A DNA stretch of 64,000 nucleotides, taken from assembly GCA_032622095.1 (NCBI GenBank), contig CP136066.1, positions 170,634,664 to 170,698,663 of the forward strand, read 5' to 3'. The stretch comes from Siphonodentalium dalli (Eukaryota; Mollusca; Scaphopoda; Gadilida; Siphonodentaliidae). The position numbers and the translations under genes were made by a program. Position 1 is the first letter of the stretch. Every line of letters begins with the position of its first letter. The notes under the pieces were generated by a model, which was given only the letters and a program-made list of their open reading frames with translations, made no database searches and was not told the origin of the DNA. Positions 1 through 10,904 of the stretch are shown here, in pieces.

Positions 1-39
1 TATTAACCATAATTATGCTGTGGTTAAGAAGTCGATTAC

Positions 40-339
40 TTAGAGCATTACTGTTTCCTCGATAATGTTGTGCATCTCATCCGAACTGTCAAGAGTATCC
101 TCACGCAGAAGAGTCCTTCGGTTGTGCACATCCTTCATTGGCGTTGCATCTCTCCTGACTTTATCTTGAGGAGTGTGCACTTCTTCTTTACTTAGAGTAC
201 GAATTGTCATTTCATCATCGCCAAGAAAAAAGTCATCGCCTGCGGTTCTAGCGACCACTCCAAAAATGTATCGCTCGTTATTTGTTTCGCCCCAACGCAG
301 AGTCGCCACCAAGTTCACTAAGAATCGGAACCTCTGCAT
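40..339 (-). CDS. Open frame of unknown function, possible exon
   Basis: A 99-residue open frame with mixed, non-repetitive composition (starts MQRFRFLVNLVATLRW, acidic and Thr/Arg-rich towards the end). No domain, signal peptide or membrane segment is recognised. The codon on the far side is followed directly by a GAT/GATG microsatellite, and no convincing splice signals were identified. The first 45 bases of the window, which include its 3' end, resemble 24055-24095 next to a large hairpin, so part of the frame lies in repeat DNA. It may be chance, or a real exon of a gene outside the window. No function is assigned. Confidence 0.18.
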   Translation of the reverse strand: MQRFRFLVNLVATLRWGETNNERYIFGVVARTAGDDFFLGDDEMTIRTLSKEEVHTPQDKVRRDATPMKDVHNRRTLLREDTLDSSDEMHNIIEETVML

Positions 340-381
340 TAGCTAGGATGTGTCTCTTTTGTGCGACTATGATCGGCGGTT

Positions 382-575
382 ACAACGACGATGTTGGAGA
401 AGAGGACAAAGATGATGATATGGTGATGATGATGATGATGATGATGGTGAAGACGATGGTCAGGCGACGACGATGATAGTGATGAAGATGACGTGATGGG
501 AATGAGAATGATGATGACGATGATGAATATGGTGATGATGATGACAATTGTGATGATGAATTCACCGGGCTGTAT
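382..575. repeat. GAT/GATG-rich microsatellite
   Basis: A run of GATGAT/GATGGT/GACGAT words, purest at about 418-450. It gives spurious His-, Met- or Asp-rich frames on both strands. Confidence 0.9.
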
Positions 576-1149
576 GAGACGAAAACCGGGGGTTGATGTA
601 TATTTGTATATATGTGATGTCACTTTATTTTTTGCTGTCTATCTTTTGTAAAAAAAAACTACATTTTTGTTTTCTCAATGTCCATATATTTTATCTTGGA
701 TGAGAGAATAAAGCATATATATAAAGCAATACCTCGCTGTTTTCTTCGATTCCTTGCAGTTGTAGCATCTGAACTTATGAAATAAAACCGAAAACTGAGC
801 TTTATTATGAATATCCATAAGCTACCGTGTCCCGTAAGCGTGTGTGTGAGCAACGGCGCCATCTACCCATTTCCTTCACTGTATTGGAATCGAATGTGTA
901 CACATTAAAACTCTATATCTCAATAAACAGACAAGAAAACCATAGTCAGAAATGGTAACGCCACCAAGATCATATTATTAGCCATAAATATAAATTATAA
1001 TACAATTATTCTATAAACTAGCTTTCAAATTTTATGTGGGAAATTTGCATACTTCTATATTTCAAGTTTTCCCGTTTCTCGTGTTATACATTACTTTCTT
1101 CAAACTGTCTTCTTTATTACACAAGCTGATGGGCCCGACTTCGTCCGGG
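576..1149. other. No gene seen
   Basis: AT-rich DNA with stops in all frames and no recognisable domain or strong repeat. Confidence 0.6.
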
Positions 1150-1695
1150 ATGTTTCCCATCTGATTTCCGGCGAAAGGCGCGATTTGACCTTCAATTGAC
1201 TATTTCGAAAGTCAAGGTCAGGTCAGGGTCATGATTTGACCCGTCCAAAACACCCCACCGGAGAAAAGTACCACTAGGTATCAAATTTCGTCGAAATCCG
1301 TCCGTTTTACCCCACTTGACCTTTAATTAACAATTTTGAAGGTCAAGGTAAGGTCGGAGTCATGATTTGACCCGTCCAAAACACTCCCCCGACAAAAGTA
1401 CCCAGAGGTATCAAATTTCGTCGAAATCCATCCGTTTTACCCGATTTGACCTTTGATTGACCACATTGAAGGTCAAGGTCACGCCGATGTCACGATTTGA
1501 CCCGTTCAAAACACTCCCCGGACAAAAGTATCCCTAGGTATCAAATTTCGCCGAAATTTGTCCGTTTTACCCAAATTGACCTTGCATTGACAGTTTTAAA
1601 GGTCAAGATCAGGTCGGGCTCACGATTTGACCCGTCCAAAACACTTCCCGGACACAAATACCCATAAGTATCAAATTACGTTGAAATCTATGGAA
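1150..1695. repeat. 130-bp tandem repeat, about four units, rich in AGGTCA half-sites
   Basis: The landmark GT(C/T)CAAAACAC recurs at 1244, 1374, 1504 and 1634, an exact 130-bp period. Each unit reads TTTGACCTT...TTGA, then AAGGTCAAGGTCAGGTC-like, then CACGATTTGACCCGTCC, then ATCAAATTTCGTCGAAATC. Direct AGGTCA-type hexamers are frequent and also occur as TGACCTT. Units differ by scattered substitutions, so the array is not new. Similar AGGTCA/TGACCTT words appear at about 8750-8770. Confidence 0.9.
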
Positions 1696-1999
1696 AGCCG
1701 AAGAGGACATGTTAGTTGCTAATTGCTAGATATACGACGCACGACTTGTCGCGGTATTTTAAAGGTGTTTCAAACTAGGAGATAGAAGGATTCTGCGTTT
1801 CAAATGGTGATGAATTATAGTAATTTATTCAAATTTTATGGCATAAATTGTTATTAAAACCGTATATACTATAACAAAAATCAATGACTCGAAAATTAAG
1901 TGGGACTTTAAACAAAGTCACAATTGCAGTTAGGCTCATCTCATACTCGTTTAATCAGCGATATTCTGCTGCGCAGTTTGTTATAGTTCCCAGTATTCA
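1696..1999. other. No gene seen
   Basis: AT-rich sequence without a convincing open frame; it joins the 130-bp array to the next repeat family. Confidence 0.5.
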
Positions 2000-3057
2000 T
2001 TGAGCGTTATAGCCCCACTGTTATAATTCGCCTTTAGCAGGCGTACTCTTGCCTCAGATTATTGAGATATTAGGTCACACGTAATGACATTAAATCGCAT
2101 GGAAACATAGCAATTGTGTGGGCTGCTTGGCGTGAATATTTAATGAGAAATAAAGTCATACGTACTGACATTCAACTCAAGAAAACCCGCGAAAACAAAA
2201 CAAAATCACATTTAATGTTTTAAGTTATTTCCTTCATAAAAAGAATCTTCGTGATAATGAACCCTCCCAATACATTAGAATATAGAATTAACCTTAAAAT
2301 AACAAAAACCTTCGGAATACAGAACCTTCGGAATAACGAACCTTCTGATTGGTGAACCTTCGGAATAGCGAACATTCAGAGAAATTTCGGAATAGTGGAC
2401 ATTCTGGATAGTGAACCTTCGGAATGGAGACATGCCCCCAATATTCATATTATATGCCCAGAGTTCAAAGGTATGGGCCCATAAAATCCTAAATTTGGCC
2501 CTTAAAATATTGAACTCCAAATTGGAGCCCACACAGAACATCACTTAAGTCAACTGTACCTGTGTCATGTCCCAATGCGGGAGGGTCCACAATATACCAC
2601 AACATTCATATTATATGCCAAGAATTCAAAAGTATGGGCCCACGTAATGACATTAAATCTCAAGAAAACCCTCGAAAACAAAACAAAATCACATTTAATG
2701 TTCTAAGTCAAGTTATTTCCTCCTGTATCTGTATCGGTATGCGCGCAGGATCAGTTCGGATGTGAGCGCACACTCCGTAAAAAGAATCTTTGTGATAATG
2801 AACCCTCTCAAATTAGTCTCAATACTTTAGAATATAGAATTAACCTAAAAATAACAAAAACCTTCGGAATAGAGAACCTTCGGAATAGCGGACCTTCGGG
2901 ATAGCGAACCTTCATAATAGAAACATGCCCCCACAAGTACACCGGCGACGTAAACACATGTGCTAATCTTTGTTGTACTATCGTGTCTCTATCGGTACGA
3001 TTTATACTCAGTACGAAATAACCATAATAATACAGTCGCAAGAATCTTCGTGATAAT
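2000..3057. repeat. Dispersed repeat family with CCTTCGGAATAG minisatellite, first copy
   Basis: A low-copy repeat whose 2000-2435 part recurs at about 29775-30180 (both contain GCAATTGTGTGGGCTGC-like and GACATTAAATCGCA words). It carries a degenerate array of about 16 bp, GAACCTTCGGAATAGC, at about 2305-2430 and again at about 2850-2925. The segment 2260-3038 is repeated at 6177-6955. The words AGAATCTTCGTGATAATG at 2242 and 3041 show a tandem unit of 799 bp, whose second copy is split by the insertion at 3058-6176. Reverse-strand frames here are repeat artefacts. Confidence 0.85.
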
Positions 3058-6000
3058 GGTTACACTGATGTAAATGTTTTCCATAGGACTCAGTGCAAAA
3101 TTTTCTTTAAATCTGAAAAATTGACATTTTGGGAAACTTTTTACAAAAAAAAATCATGTCTGTCTAGCAGGGAATTCGCCTTTAAATCTTATGTTTTCGT
3201 AACTAGTGTCAGAACCGCATAAAAAAATACAGTCATATTTTAGACCACACCAACAAATTCAAACTTCACTACAAAGGGTTAATTCCTGTGCCAATGGTTA
3301 TTTTACCTATGGGAAATCATAGGGAAGAGGTGTGATGATTTTTTTATGTGAAAAGCACACAAGGCTATTGACCAATCAGGGCCCAGTGTCTATTTTATTC
3401 TCTCCTATATATTCCTCCCGCATCCGCTAGATGTCACTCGGAACCTTATTTACACCAGTGTAACCTAAAGCGATAGCCCGCTTTTTCGCGGAATAATTGT
3501 AACTCCCTACATTTCTTCAGAATTGCCCATCAATGGAAAAAATGTGTTCAAAAACAATATCACTTCTGTGGTTCTTTATTTATCACACACAATTTAACCC
3601 CACCCTCTTTAACAAATTATTCATCAAAAAAGCACAATTTTCCACCACCAGTCATGTTCAGGCCCCATTTTCACTCAGTTTTAGGGGTCTGGTGTTGCAA
3701 ACTTGGATCAGCTATGGAAGACTGTTCAATATTCTTTCCATGAGAGAACTTCTGGTGATGTGAGGTCATTGAGTCCAGATCTGATCAGCTGAGCATCAAG
3801 CGCATGACTTTATCAGCACATTGAAGAATAAAATATGACATTTTCAGGTCTGCAAGGGTGATCCAAGATAACTGGATGTGGGTGTATATTGAATTAGTTG
3901 AATAAAGATATGCTCTCTTTGAATTGCTGAAGCATTTTCTTAAATGTGTCCAAGTTTTAGTGCTATTAACCTTCAAATGACCATACCCACCAGTGGAAAT
4001 GACACACTTTTATGATATATATCTGTATATCACTGGCTATAAAATCCAAAATACTTGTTAAATTAGGTTCTTATAACAATTGATATATGTGTCTTTGACA
4101 TGCCCATGTTATGGGTCATTTGCATTATCATGTGACTATTACCACCTTGAAAAATTTTGAAAATACCTTGAAAAATTGGCATTTTTTATGAAAAATCTTA
4201 CTATTTTTTTGGCTGATGTAAGTGAAAGAAGACATCAGCAGCAAGAATAGCCACATCAAGCATGAGATATTCATTGGACTGAAAGACCAGGCTCTGTAAA
4301 ATGCATTAAAATGCTTTAAAGTGACTCCCAGGAATCAAAAATGATAAAAAGCTATTTTTTCCCTTTAGGTTACACTGATGTAAATGTTTTCCATAGGACT
4401 CAGTGCTAACGTTTTAGCGTATAGTGTTGGCAATATAAATGTTGGGTCCAAAATTTTCTTTAAATCTGAAAAATTGACATTTTGGGAAACTTTTTACAAA
4501 AAAAAATCATGTCTGTCTAGCAGGGAATTCGCATTTAAATCTTATGTTTTCGTAACTAGTGTCAGAACCGCATAAAAAAATACAGTCATATTTTAGACCA
4601 CACCAACAAATTCAAACTTCACTACAAAGGGTTAATTCCTGTGCCAATGGTTATTTTACCTATGGGAAATCATAGGGAAGAGGTGTGATGATTTTTTTAT
4701 GTGAAAAGCACACAAGGCTATTGACCAATCAGGGCCCAGTGTCTATTTTATTCTCTCCTATATATTCCTCCCTCATCCGCTAGATGTCACTCGGAACCTT
4801 ATTTACACCAGTGTAACCTAAAGCGATAGCCCGCTTTTTCGCGGAATAATTGTAACTCCCTACATTTCTTCAGAATTGCCCATCAATGGAAAAAATGTGT
4901 TCAAAAACAATATCACTTCTGTGGTTCTTTATTTATCACACACAATTTAACCCCACCCTCTTTAACAAATTATTCATCAAAAAAGCACAATTTTCCACCA
5001 CCAGTCATGTTCAGGCCCCATTTTCACTCAGTTTTAGGGGTCTGGTGTTGCAAACTTGGATCAGCTATGGAAGACTGTTCAATATTCTTTCCATGAGAGA
5101 ACTTCTGGTGATGTGAGGTCATTGAGTCCAGATCTGATCAGCTGAGCATCAAGCGCATGACTTTATCAGCACATTGAAGAATAAAATATGACATTTTCAG
5201 GTCTGCAAGGGTGATCCAAGATAACTGGATGTGGGTGTATATTGAATTAGTTGAATAAAGATATGCTCTCTTTGAATTGCTGAAGCATTTTCTTAAATGT
5301 GTCCAAGTTTTAGTGCTATTAACCTTCAAATGACCATACCCACCAGTGGAAATGACACACTTTTATGATATATATCTGTATATCACTGGCTATAAAATCC
5401 AAAATACTTGTTAAATTAGGTTCTTATAACAATTGATATATGTGTCTTTGACATGCCCATGTTATGGGTCATTTGCATTATCGTGTGACTATTACCACCT
5501 TGAAACGTTTTGAAAATACCTTGAAAAATTGGCATTTTTTATGAAAAATCTTACTATTTTTTTGGCTGATGTAAGTGAAAGAAGACATCAGCAGCAAGAA
5601 TAGCCACATCAAGCATGAGATATTCATTGGACTGAAAGACCAGGCTCTGTAAAATGCATTAAAATGCTTTAAAGTGACTCCCAGGAATCAAAAATGATAA
5701 AAAGCTATTTTTTCCCTTTAGGTTACACTGATGTAAATGTTTTCCATAGGACTCAGTGCTAACGTTTTAGCGTATAGTGTTGGCAATATAAATGTTGGGT
5801 CCAAAATTTTCTTTAAATCTGAAAAATTGACATTTTGGGAAACTTTTTACAAAAAAAAATCATGTCTGTCTAGCAGGGAATTCGCCTTTAAATCTTATGT
5901 TTTCGTAACTAGTGTCAGAACCGCATAAAAAAATACAGTCATATTTTAGACCACACCAACAAATTCAAACTTCACTACAAAGGGTTAATTCCTGTGCCAA

Positions 6001-6176
6001 TGGTTATTTTACCTATGGGAAATCATAGGGAAGAGGTGTGATGATTTTTTTATGTGAAAAGCACACAAGGCTATTGACCAATCAGGGCCCAGTGTCTATT
6101 TTATTCTCTCCTATATATTCCTCCCGCATCCGCTAGATGTCACTCGGAACCTTATTTACACCAGTGTAACCTAAAG
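3058..6176. mobile_element. Alternating array A-B-A-B-A of an inverted-repeat element, 1353-bp period
   Basis: A-type segments lie at 3058-3465, 4368-4818 and 5721-6171. Each starts GGTTACACTGATGTAAAT and ends ATTTACACCAGTGTAACC, a terminal inverted repeat of about 18 bp. B segments of 902 bp lie at 3466-4367 and 4819-5720. The two full A-B periods are nearly identical (a few substitutions, for example at about 4144 versus 5497), so amplification is recent. The first A lacks about 43 bp after ACTCAGTGC. B itself begins CCTAAAGCGATAGC and ends GCTATTTTTTCCCTTTAGG, so the inverted ends can be read as belonging to either A or B. The array interrupts the flanking repeat between GATAATG and AACCCTCCC. 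No transposase frame is seen; the small frames repeat with the array. Confidence 0.85.
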
Positions 6177-7008
6177 AACCCTCCCAATACTTTAGAATAT
6201 AGAATTAACCTTAAAATAACAAAAACCTTCGGAATACAGAACCTTCGGAATAACGAACCTTCTGATTGGTGAACCTTCGGAATAGCGAACATTCAGAGAA
6301 ATTTCGGAATAGTGGACATTCTGGATAGTGAACCTTCGGAATAGAGACATGCTCCCAATATTCATATTATATGCCCAGAGTTCAAAGGTATGGGCCCATA
6401 AAATCCTAAATTTGGCCCTTAAAATATTGAACTCCAAATTGGAGCCCACACAGAACATCACTTAAGTCAACTGTACCTGTGTCATGTCCCAATGCGGGAG
6501 GGTCCACAATATACCACAACATTCATATTATATGCCAAGAATTCAAAAGTATGGGCCCACGTAATGACATTAAATCTCAAGAAAACCCGCGAAAACAAAA
6601 TCACATTTAATGTTCTAAGTTAAGTTATTTCCTCCTGTATCTGTATCGGTATGCGCGCAGGATCAGTTCGGATGTGAGCGCACACTCCGTAAAAAGAATC
6701 TTTGTGATAATGAACCCTCTCAAATTAGTCTCAATACTTTAGAATATAGAATTAACCTAAAAATAACAAAAACCTTCGGAATAGAGAACCTTCGGAATAG
6801 CGGACCTTCGGGATAGCGAACCTTCATAATAGAAACATGCCCCCACAAGTACACCGGTGACGTAAACACATGTGCTAATCTTTGTTGTGCTATCGTGACT
6901 ATATCTGTACGATTTATACTCAGTACGAAATAACCATAATAATACAGTCGCCCAGTGGATTATCGATCGACCACAGAATATGAAAATCTGCGTACCAAGC
7001 AACACCAC
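6177..7008. repeat. Second copy of the CCTTCGGAATAG repeat family
   Basis: This matches 2260-3038 base for base over most of its length, including the minisatellite stretches at about 6225-6345 and 6772-6835. It is the continuation of the repeat interrupted at 3057. The match stops near 6955 after CAGTCGC. Confidence 0.85.
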
Positions 7009-9228
7009 GGTGTGGCGTAATAACTAAGTATCTAATATATAAAGATACCGAACAATTTACCCATAAAACTCATTTATATTCCATGAAAAGTTAAATGCTT
7101 TGTCGAAGAATGAACCGTCGCCTATCAAAATGAAGTACATATGAACCGTCGCTCTCAATCAAATAGAATCGCCGCCGCTCGTTTTAGGAGCGCTTTATCT
7201 GTTCCAGCAAATATGATATAGAAATAGCGCTGAGTAAGTGTAATAATCGATAACCAAAATTACTAAAATCGACATCTATGGAAATGACAGGGCGTTTATT
7301 CGTTCAAAACAAAGCTTTCAAAGCCGTGATGCTGACATATGTCGGAAATATGGTGGTGATTAACGTACTGATTTTATTGACTGAAATGTGGGTAAGGGCT
7401 CTAAATGACTTGCTTCCAGGCCAATGCCATAAAATCAAATCATAAGTTTATATATTCCATCCAATAAGTATGTTTTATTAATAATTTAGCATTGAGATCA
7501 CAACGCCAACATGATGGCAACATCGCCTGATCGATTATCCGCCATCACTTTTATCAAAACACCGAATCTCGCGTCGCATGGGTTCAACGCCCGTGAATTG
7601 GTCTCTTTATCTTATGTCACGACAATTGAAACAATGTAGGACTGTGCACTTGGCACAATGCTAAATTATTCAGTTATCCAGGAGTCACAAATGTACGATT
7701 GTGAATAGAATCAAGAACAATATATTTCCGGCATGCCCCCAAATTACTATTCCCATGTCTTTTATGCCCGTGCATCGTTGATTCGTCGTATGGTGGCGAT
7801 GCATACATTTCGTTTGTATGAAAATCGGCGAAAAGAATGTTTTATCAAGTTTGGTCTCCCTCTTCTGATCCCCAAATCCTGACTCGAATGGTGCCGCTTA
7901 AGAGAATTTAAATTACACTATTGGGTCTCTTATATTACGGGAATGTATGCAAGTTAAATCCGCGATAAAATGTTTTATAATTTTATGTCCCCTTCTCAGA
8001 CCCTTATTCCTGACATGGGCGGTGCCTATTATGTCTTTATAGCACAAAATTAGATTTTCCCATGTCATCGAGATAACTGAATATAAGTTTGGTGGATATC
8101 GGCCACAAACATATTTCCATCGAATTTGGTGTCTCTCCCATTTTCCATCGTTTACTCAGACAGTGTAATTTTAATTTGTTTTAACCAGAACCATTATCTT
8201 CCTCGTAATATGTTAACCCCCAGTTTGAACCCTTTTGCGCACCAAAGATGGTTCCCCGTTATTGTCGATATAGGACCGACAGATATATGAATAATATTTA
8301 AAGTCAGGTACATGTACAATCGTGCATGTATACTATCAGACATAATATACTATTTAAAGGCCTCGATCCCTACAAAATCCACGCAAATAATTGCTATGTT
8401 GTCAGCTTTTACGCCAAAACTGTACCAGGTAACCGAAACTTCTTAGTACAATGAATTGTCATTCGATTGAATAACTCTTCGTAAGAGTATCAATGCATAT
8501 CAAATATCGGGCGGATTGCCCCTTGTAACTATTAAACGTACATCTCTTAAATCGTAGACTGTAGCAATATTTCATATTAAGGTTTATTGTTATTATCAAC
8601 TCATGAAGACGTTTGTGATTTATACGTGACGAACATCACGAGGAATGTGTGTTCCAGTGTTTTATTTGGAGTTTGTCGATTTAAAGGGCATATTAGCGAT
8701 GTTCAGCCACATGTACTTGTAACTTGTGTTGTAATTTCCAACCAAAGCGACCTGACCTGACCCACATGACCGTTCCACCTACACGTACACCGTCGACCCG
8801 TTTAGAAGTTTTGTATCAAACGTGTAGCACAGATGAGTAATCCAATCTTCGGGTCAATCGGCGAATCTGTGCTTCGTGAACTTTTGTTAAAGGTACGGTT
8901 GGCCTTGGCGGTGGGTATCCTGTGAAAATATCTCCACCCATCAAAAACCGCTACAAACAGAAAGAACATCAAAATGTAGATCGACTTTGTCCGTATACAA
9001 ATAAGATATATCGCATAAACAGTATGTTATTGTCATATGTTTGACCATTGTTATGTAAACAAAAGCATAAAAAGTGACTTTTCTGGCGTTTGTTTATATT
9101 ATGATGGTAAACATAAAGAGCGTTCTTTGTTGTTGAATTCCTGATATGGAACTAATAAAGAGCGTTTATGCTATTTTTGTGTAATCACGTTGCCATACGA
9201 ACTACTCATTGACAGGTAGTTCCCCAAA
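7009..9228. other. No gene seen
   Basis: More than 2 kb of AT-rich DNA with no long open frame. The first receptor exon expected upstream of 10054 was looked for here and not found. The word AATGTTTTATCAAGTTTGG at about 7838 recurs at about 14006, so some of this is old dispersed repeat. Confidence 0.55.
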
Positions 9229-9278
9229 GAAATATTCAGATAAGTTCAACAAGCGACCTTATTATCTGAACATTTCCC
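9229..9278. repeat. Small imperfect hairpin, family copy 1
   Basis: GAAATATTCAGATAAG pairs with CTTATTATCTGAACATTTCC across a short loop. A related hairpin is at 60257-60322, and both lie next to an ACTACTC word, which suggests relics of one small fold-back element. Confidence 0.55.
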
Positions 9279-9407
9279 ACCAATACATGTAGATGAATCA
9301 TTCTATTCTTGTATTATTTGTTTTTCTGTATGTAATCTGCTTGTATTACGTGAAGACCTCTCTGAATGAATTATAGACCATTCAAATGTATACTTTTATA
9401 ACTGAAT

Positions 9408-9952
9408 CAGGGGGGGGGGTGAAAAAAAAAATTCCGTCACGTGTGCCGGGGTGGGTGGGTGGTCAAAGCCACCAACAAGCAATTTTTTCCGCAACTAAAA
9501 AAAAAAATTCCTGCTTGTTTTTTAGTGTTTTGGCAATGAGTTGGGCTTCAAACCCACTTTGAATGAGAGAAATAATGTAATTCTAACTGTAAACTGACTG
9601 CAGGCAGTTATCGTGTTGTATTTTGTTGCAAATTTTGAAATCCAAGATGGCCGCTGGCAGCCATGGTTTTTTGGCCGAATGACCTCAAAATGACTCATTC
9701 CTATTTACATGTCCATGTTAACATCCATGATAAATAGTATGCACAGAAATTCATATACAGCTGTTTACAGTGAATTTCCCCCCGCAAATCTCTGTTTTAG
9801 TGTTAAAAGGGGGGGTGGGTGTAAAAAAATGGTCGGAAAAAACTGCCGAAAACGGAAAAAAATTTGGCGGTGGGTGTGGGTGAGTACAAAAAATGATCGA
9901 AAGGGAAAAAATGCCATACGTGCCTGAATTTTTTTTCCGACCCCCCCCCCTG
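9408..9952. mobile_element. hAT-like MITE with CAGGGGGGGGGG ends inside receptor intron
   Basis: The left end is CAGGGGGGGGGGTGAAAAAA followed by CCGTCACGTGTGCC. The right end is its reverse complement (GGCACGTATGGC side, then CCGACCCCCCCCCCTG), giving imperfect terminal inverted repeats of about 40 bp. The flanks are ACTGAAT at 9401-9407 and ACTGAAT at 9953-9959. The paralogous intron carries one uninterrupted GACTGAATGGGAGAATC at about 21051, which acts as an empty site. CAGGG ends with a 7-8 bp duplication fit the hAT superfamily. The interior has G-runs but no transposase, so it is non-autonomous. Confidence 0.85.
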
Positions 9953-10053
9953 ACTGAATTGGAGAATCGATTCAGTATAGAAAACGGTTAATTAGTATCG
10001 TATAATCTTATATGGTAATTACTTAATTGATTTACTATCGTATGTTCTTTCAG

Positions 10054-10532
10054 GTATAACGTTAATGTTGGAAATAGACAACCGCCTTGATGACTTGACT
10101 CCTCTACAAAAGAGCAACCTCATATTCTATGTCGCCGGCATCGCATACATCAACGGTATCGTGAATCCCATCATATATGCATTCAAAATACGAGTCGTCA
10201 AGATCAGATTCTACAAAATATTCTGCTGCAAGGATATAATCATATCAGCTAACGGGTCACTGGCGAAGAACGGCAGTTATAACCCATCTATGAGTTCAAG
10301 GGCGACTTCAGAAATGAGAAGTTCGTCTTCTGACAGTCAGTCTGGAATAAACGTTAGTACAATTTCAGCATCAATAGACACAGTGTTCACAGAAGACCGC
10401 GAAGAGAAAACAACTATTATGAGTTCAAGGACTTTAGATATGGCAATTCCTCATTCTCACAGTCAGCTTGAAATACATTTTGATAACATTTCACCGTCGC
10501 CAGACAAAGTTTCTACACAAGTAGGATTTTAG
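10054..10532 (+). pseudogene. Orphan second exon of a class A GPCR (TM7, helix 8, tail)
   Basis: The splice acceptor TTCTTTCAG ends at 10053, and the exon opens in the same phase as the complete receptor at 21103. The frame encodes the end of extracellular loop 3, then TM7 with I-Y-I-N-G-I-V-N-P-I-I-Y-A-F (the NPxxY switch motif), then helix 8 with F-Y-K-I-F-C-C, whose cysteines are likely palmitoylated. A Ser/Thr-rich tail with two repeat units follows. The TM7 to helix 8 stretch is almost identical to the 21.1-kb copy, while the tail differs more. No first exon (TM1-TM6) was found in the 3 kb upstream, and a MITE sits in the intron. In the tail a deletion joins two repeat units out of frame and stops the frame at 10530. 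It is probably a truncated duplicate; use as an alternative last exon of an unseen upstream gene is not excluded. Confidence 0.75.
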
Positions 10533-10904
10533 AAATGGAAATTTCGCGTTCTGATAGGCTGTCTGCGAAAGCATGTACCATTGCACTACGACAGACATAG
10601 TTTTAAAAAGAAAGCAGTGAGAAACCAGCTACGGGTTCAAGGACGACTTCAGAATTGATAAGTTCGCGTTCAGAGAGTCAGTCTGAAATAAATTGGATTC
10701 TATTTCACCATCGTCGGACACAGTTGTCACAGAAACCAATGGAGAGAAAACATCTATGAGTTCAGAAATGGGAATTCTGTATTCTGACAGTCAGCCTGTG
10801 AATAACTTTGATAAGATTTCACCGACGCCAGACATAGTGTTCACAGACATAAGCCAGTGAAATGAAAACATCTATCAGTTCAAGGACTTCAGAAATGAGA
10901 ATTC
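10533..10904. pseudogene. Decayed receptor tail repeat units
   Basis: Words of the tail coding unit (AGTTCAAGGACGACTTCAGAA, TCACCATCGTCGGACACAG, GAGAAAACATCTATGAGTTC) continue past the stop at 10530, in shifting frames and with several stops. The ancestral tail was longer than any open frame now present. Confidence 0.75.

Noticed and set aside
339-623. His-rich and Ser-rich frames over 339-623 on both strands
   Set aside because: They are translations of the GATG microsatellite.
3533-5928. Pairs of identical 63-76 residue frames
   Set aside because: Identity follows from the 1353-bp tandem period; no domain, and the B unit shows no codon bias that I can see.
9709-9927. 72-residue basic frame
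   Set aside because: It lies inside the hAT-like MITE and reads its G- and A-runs; no domain.
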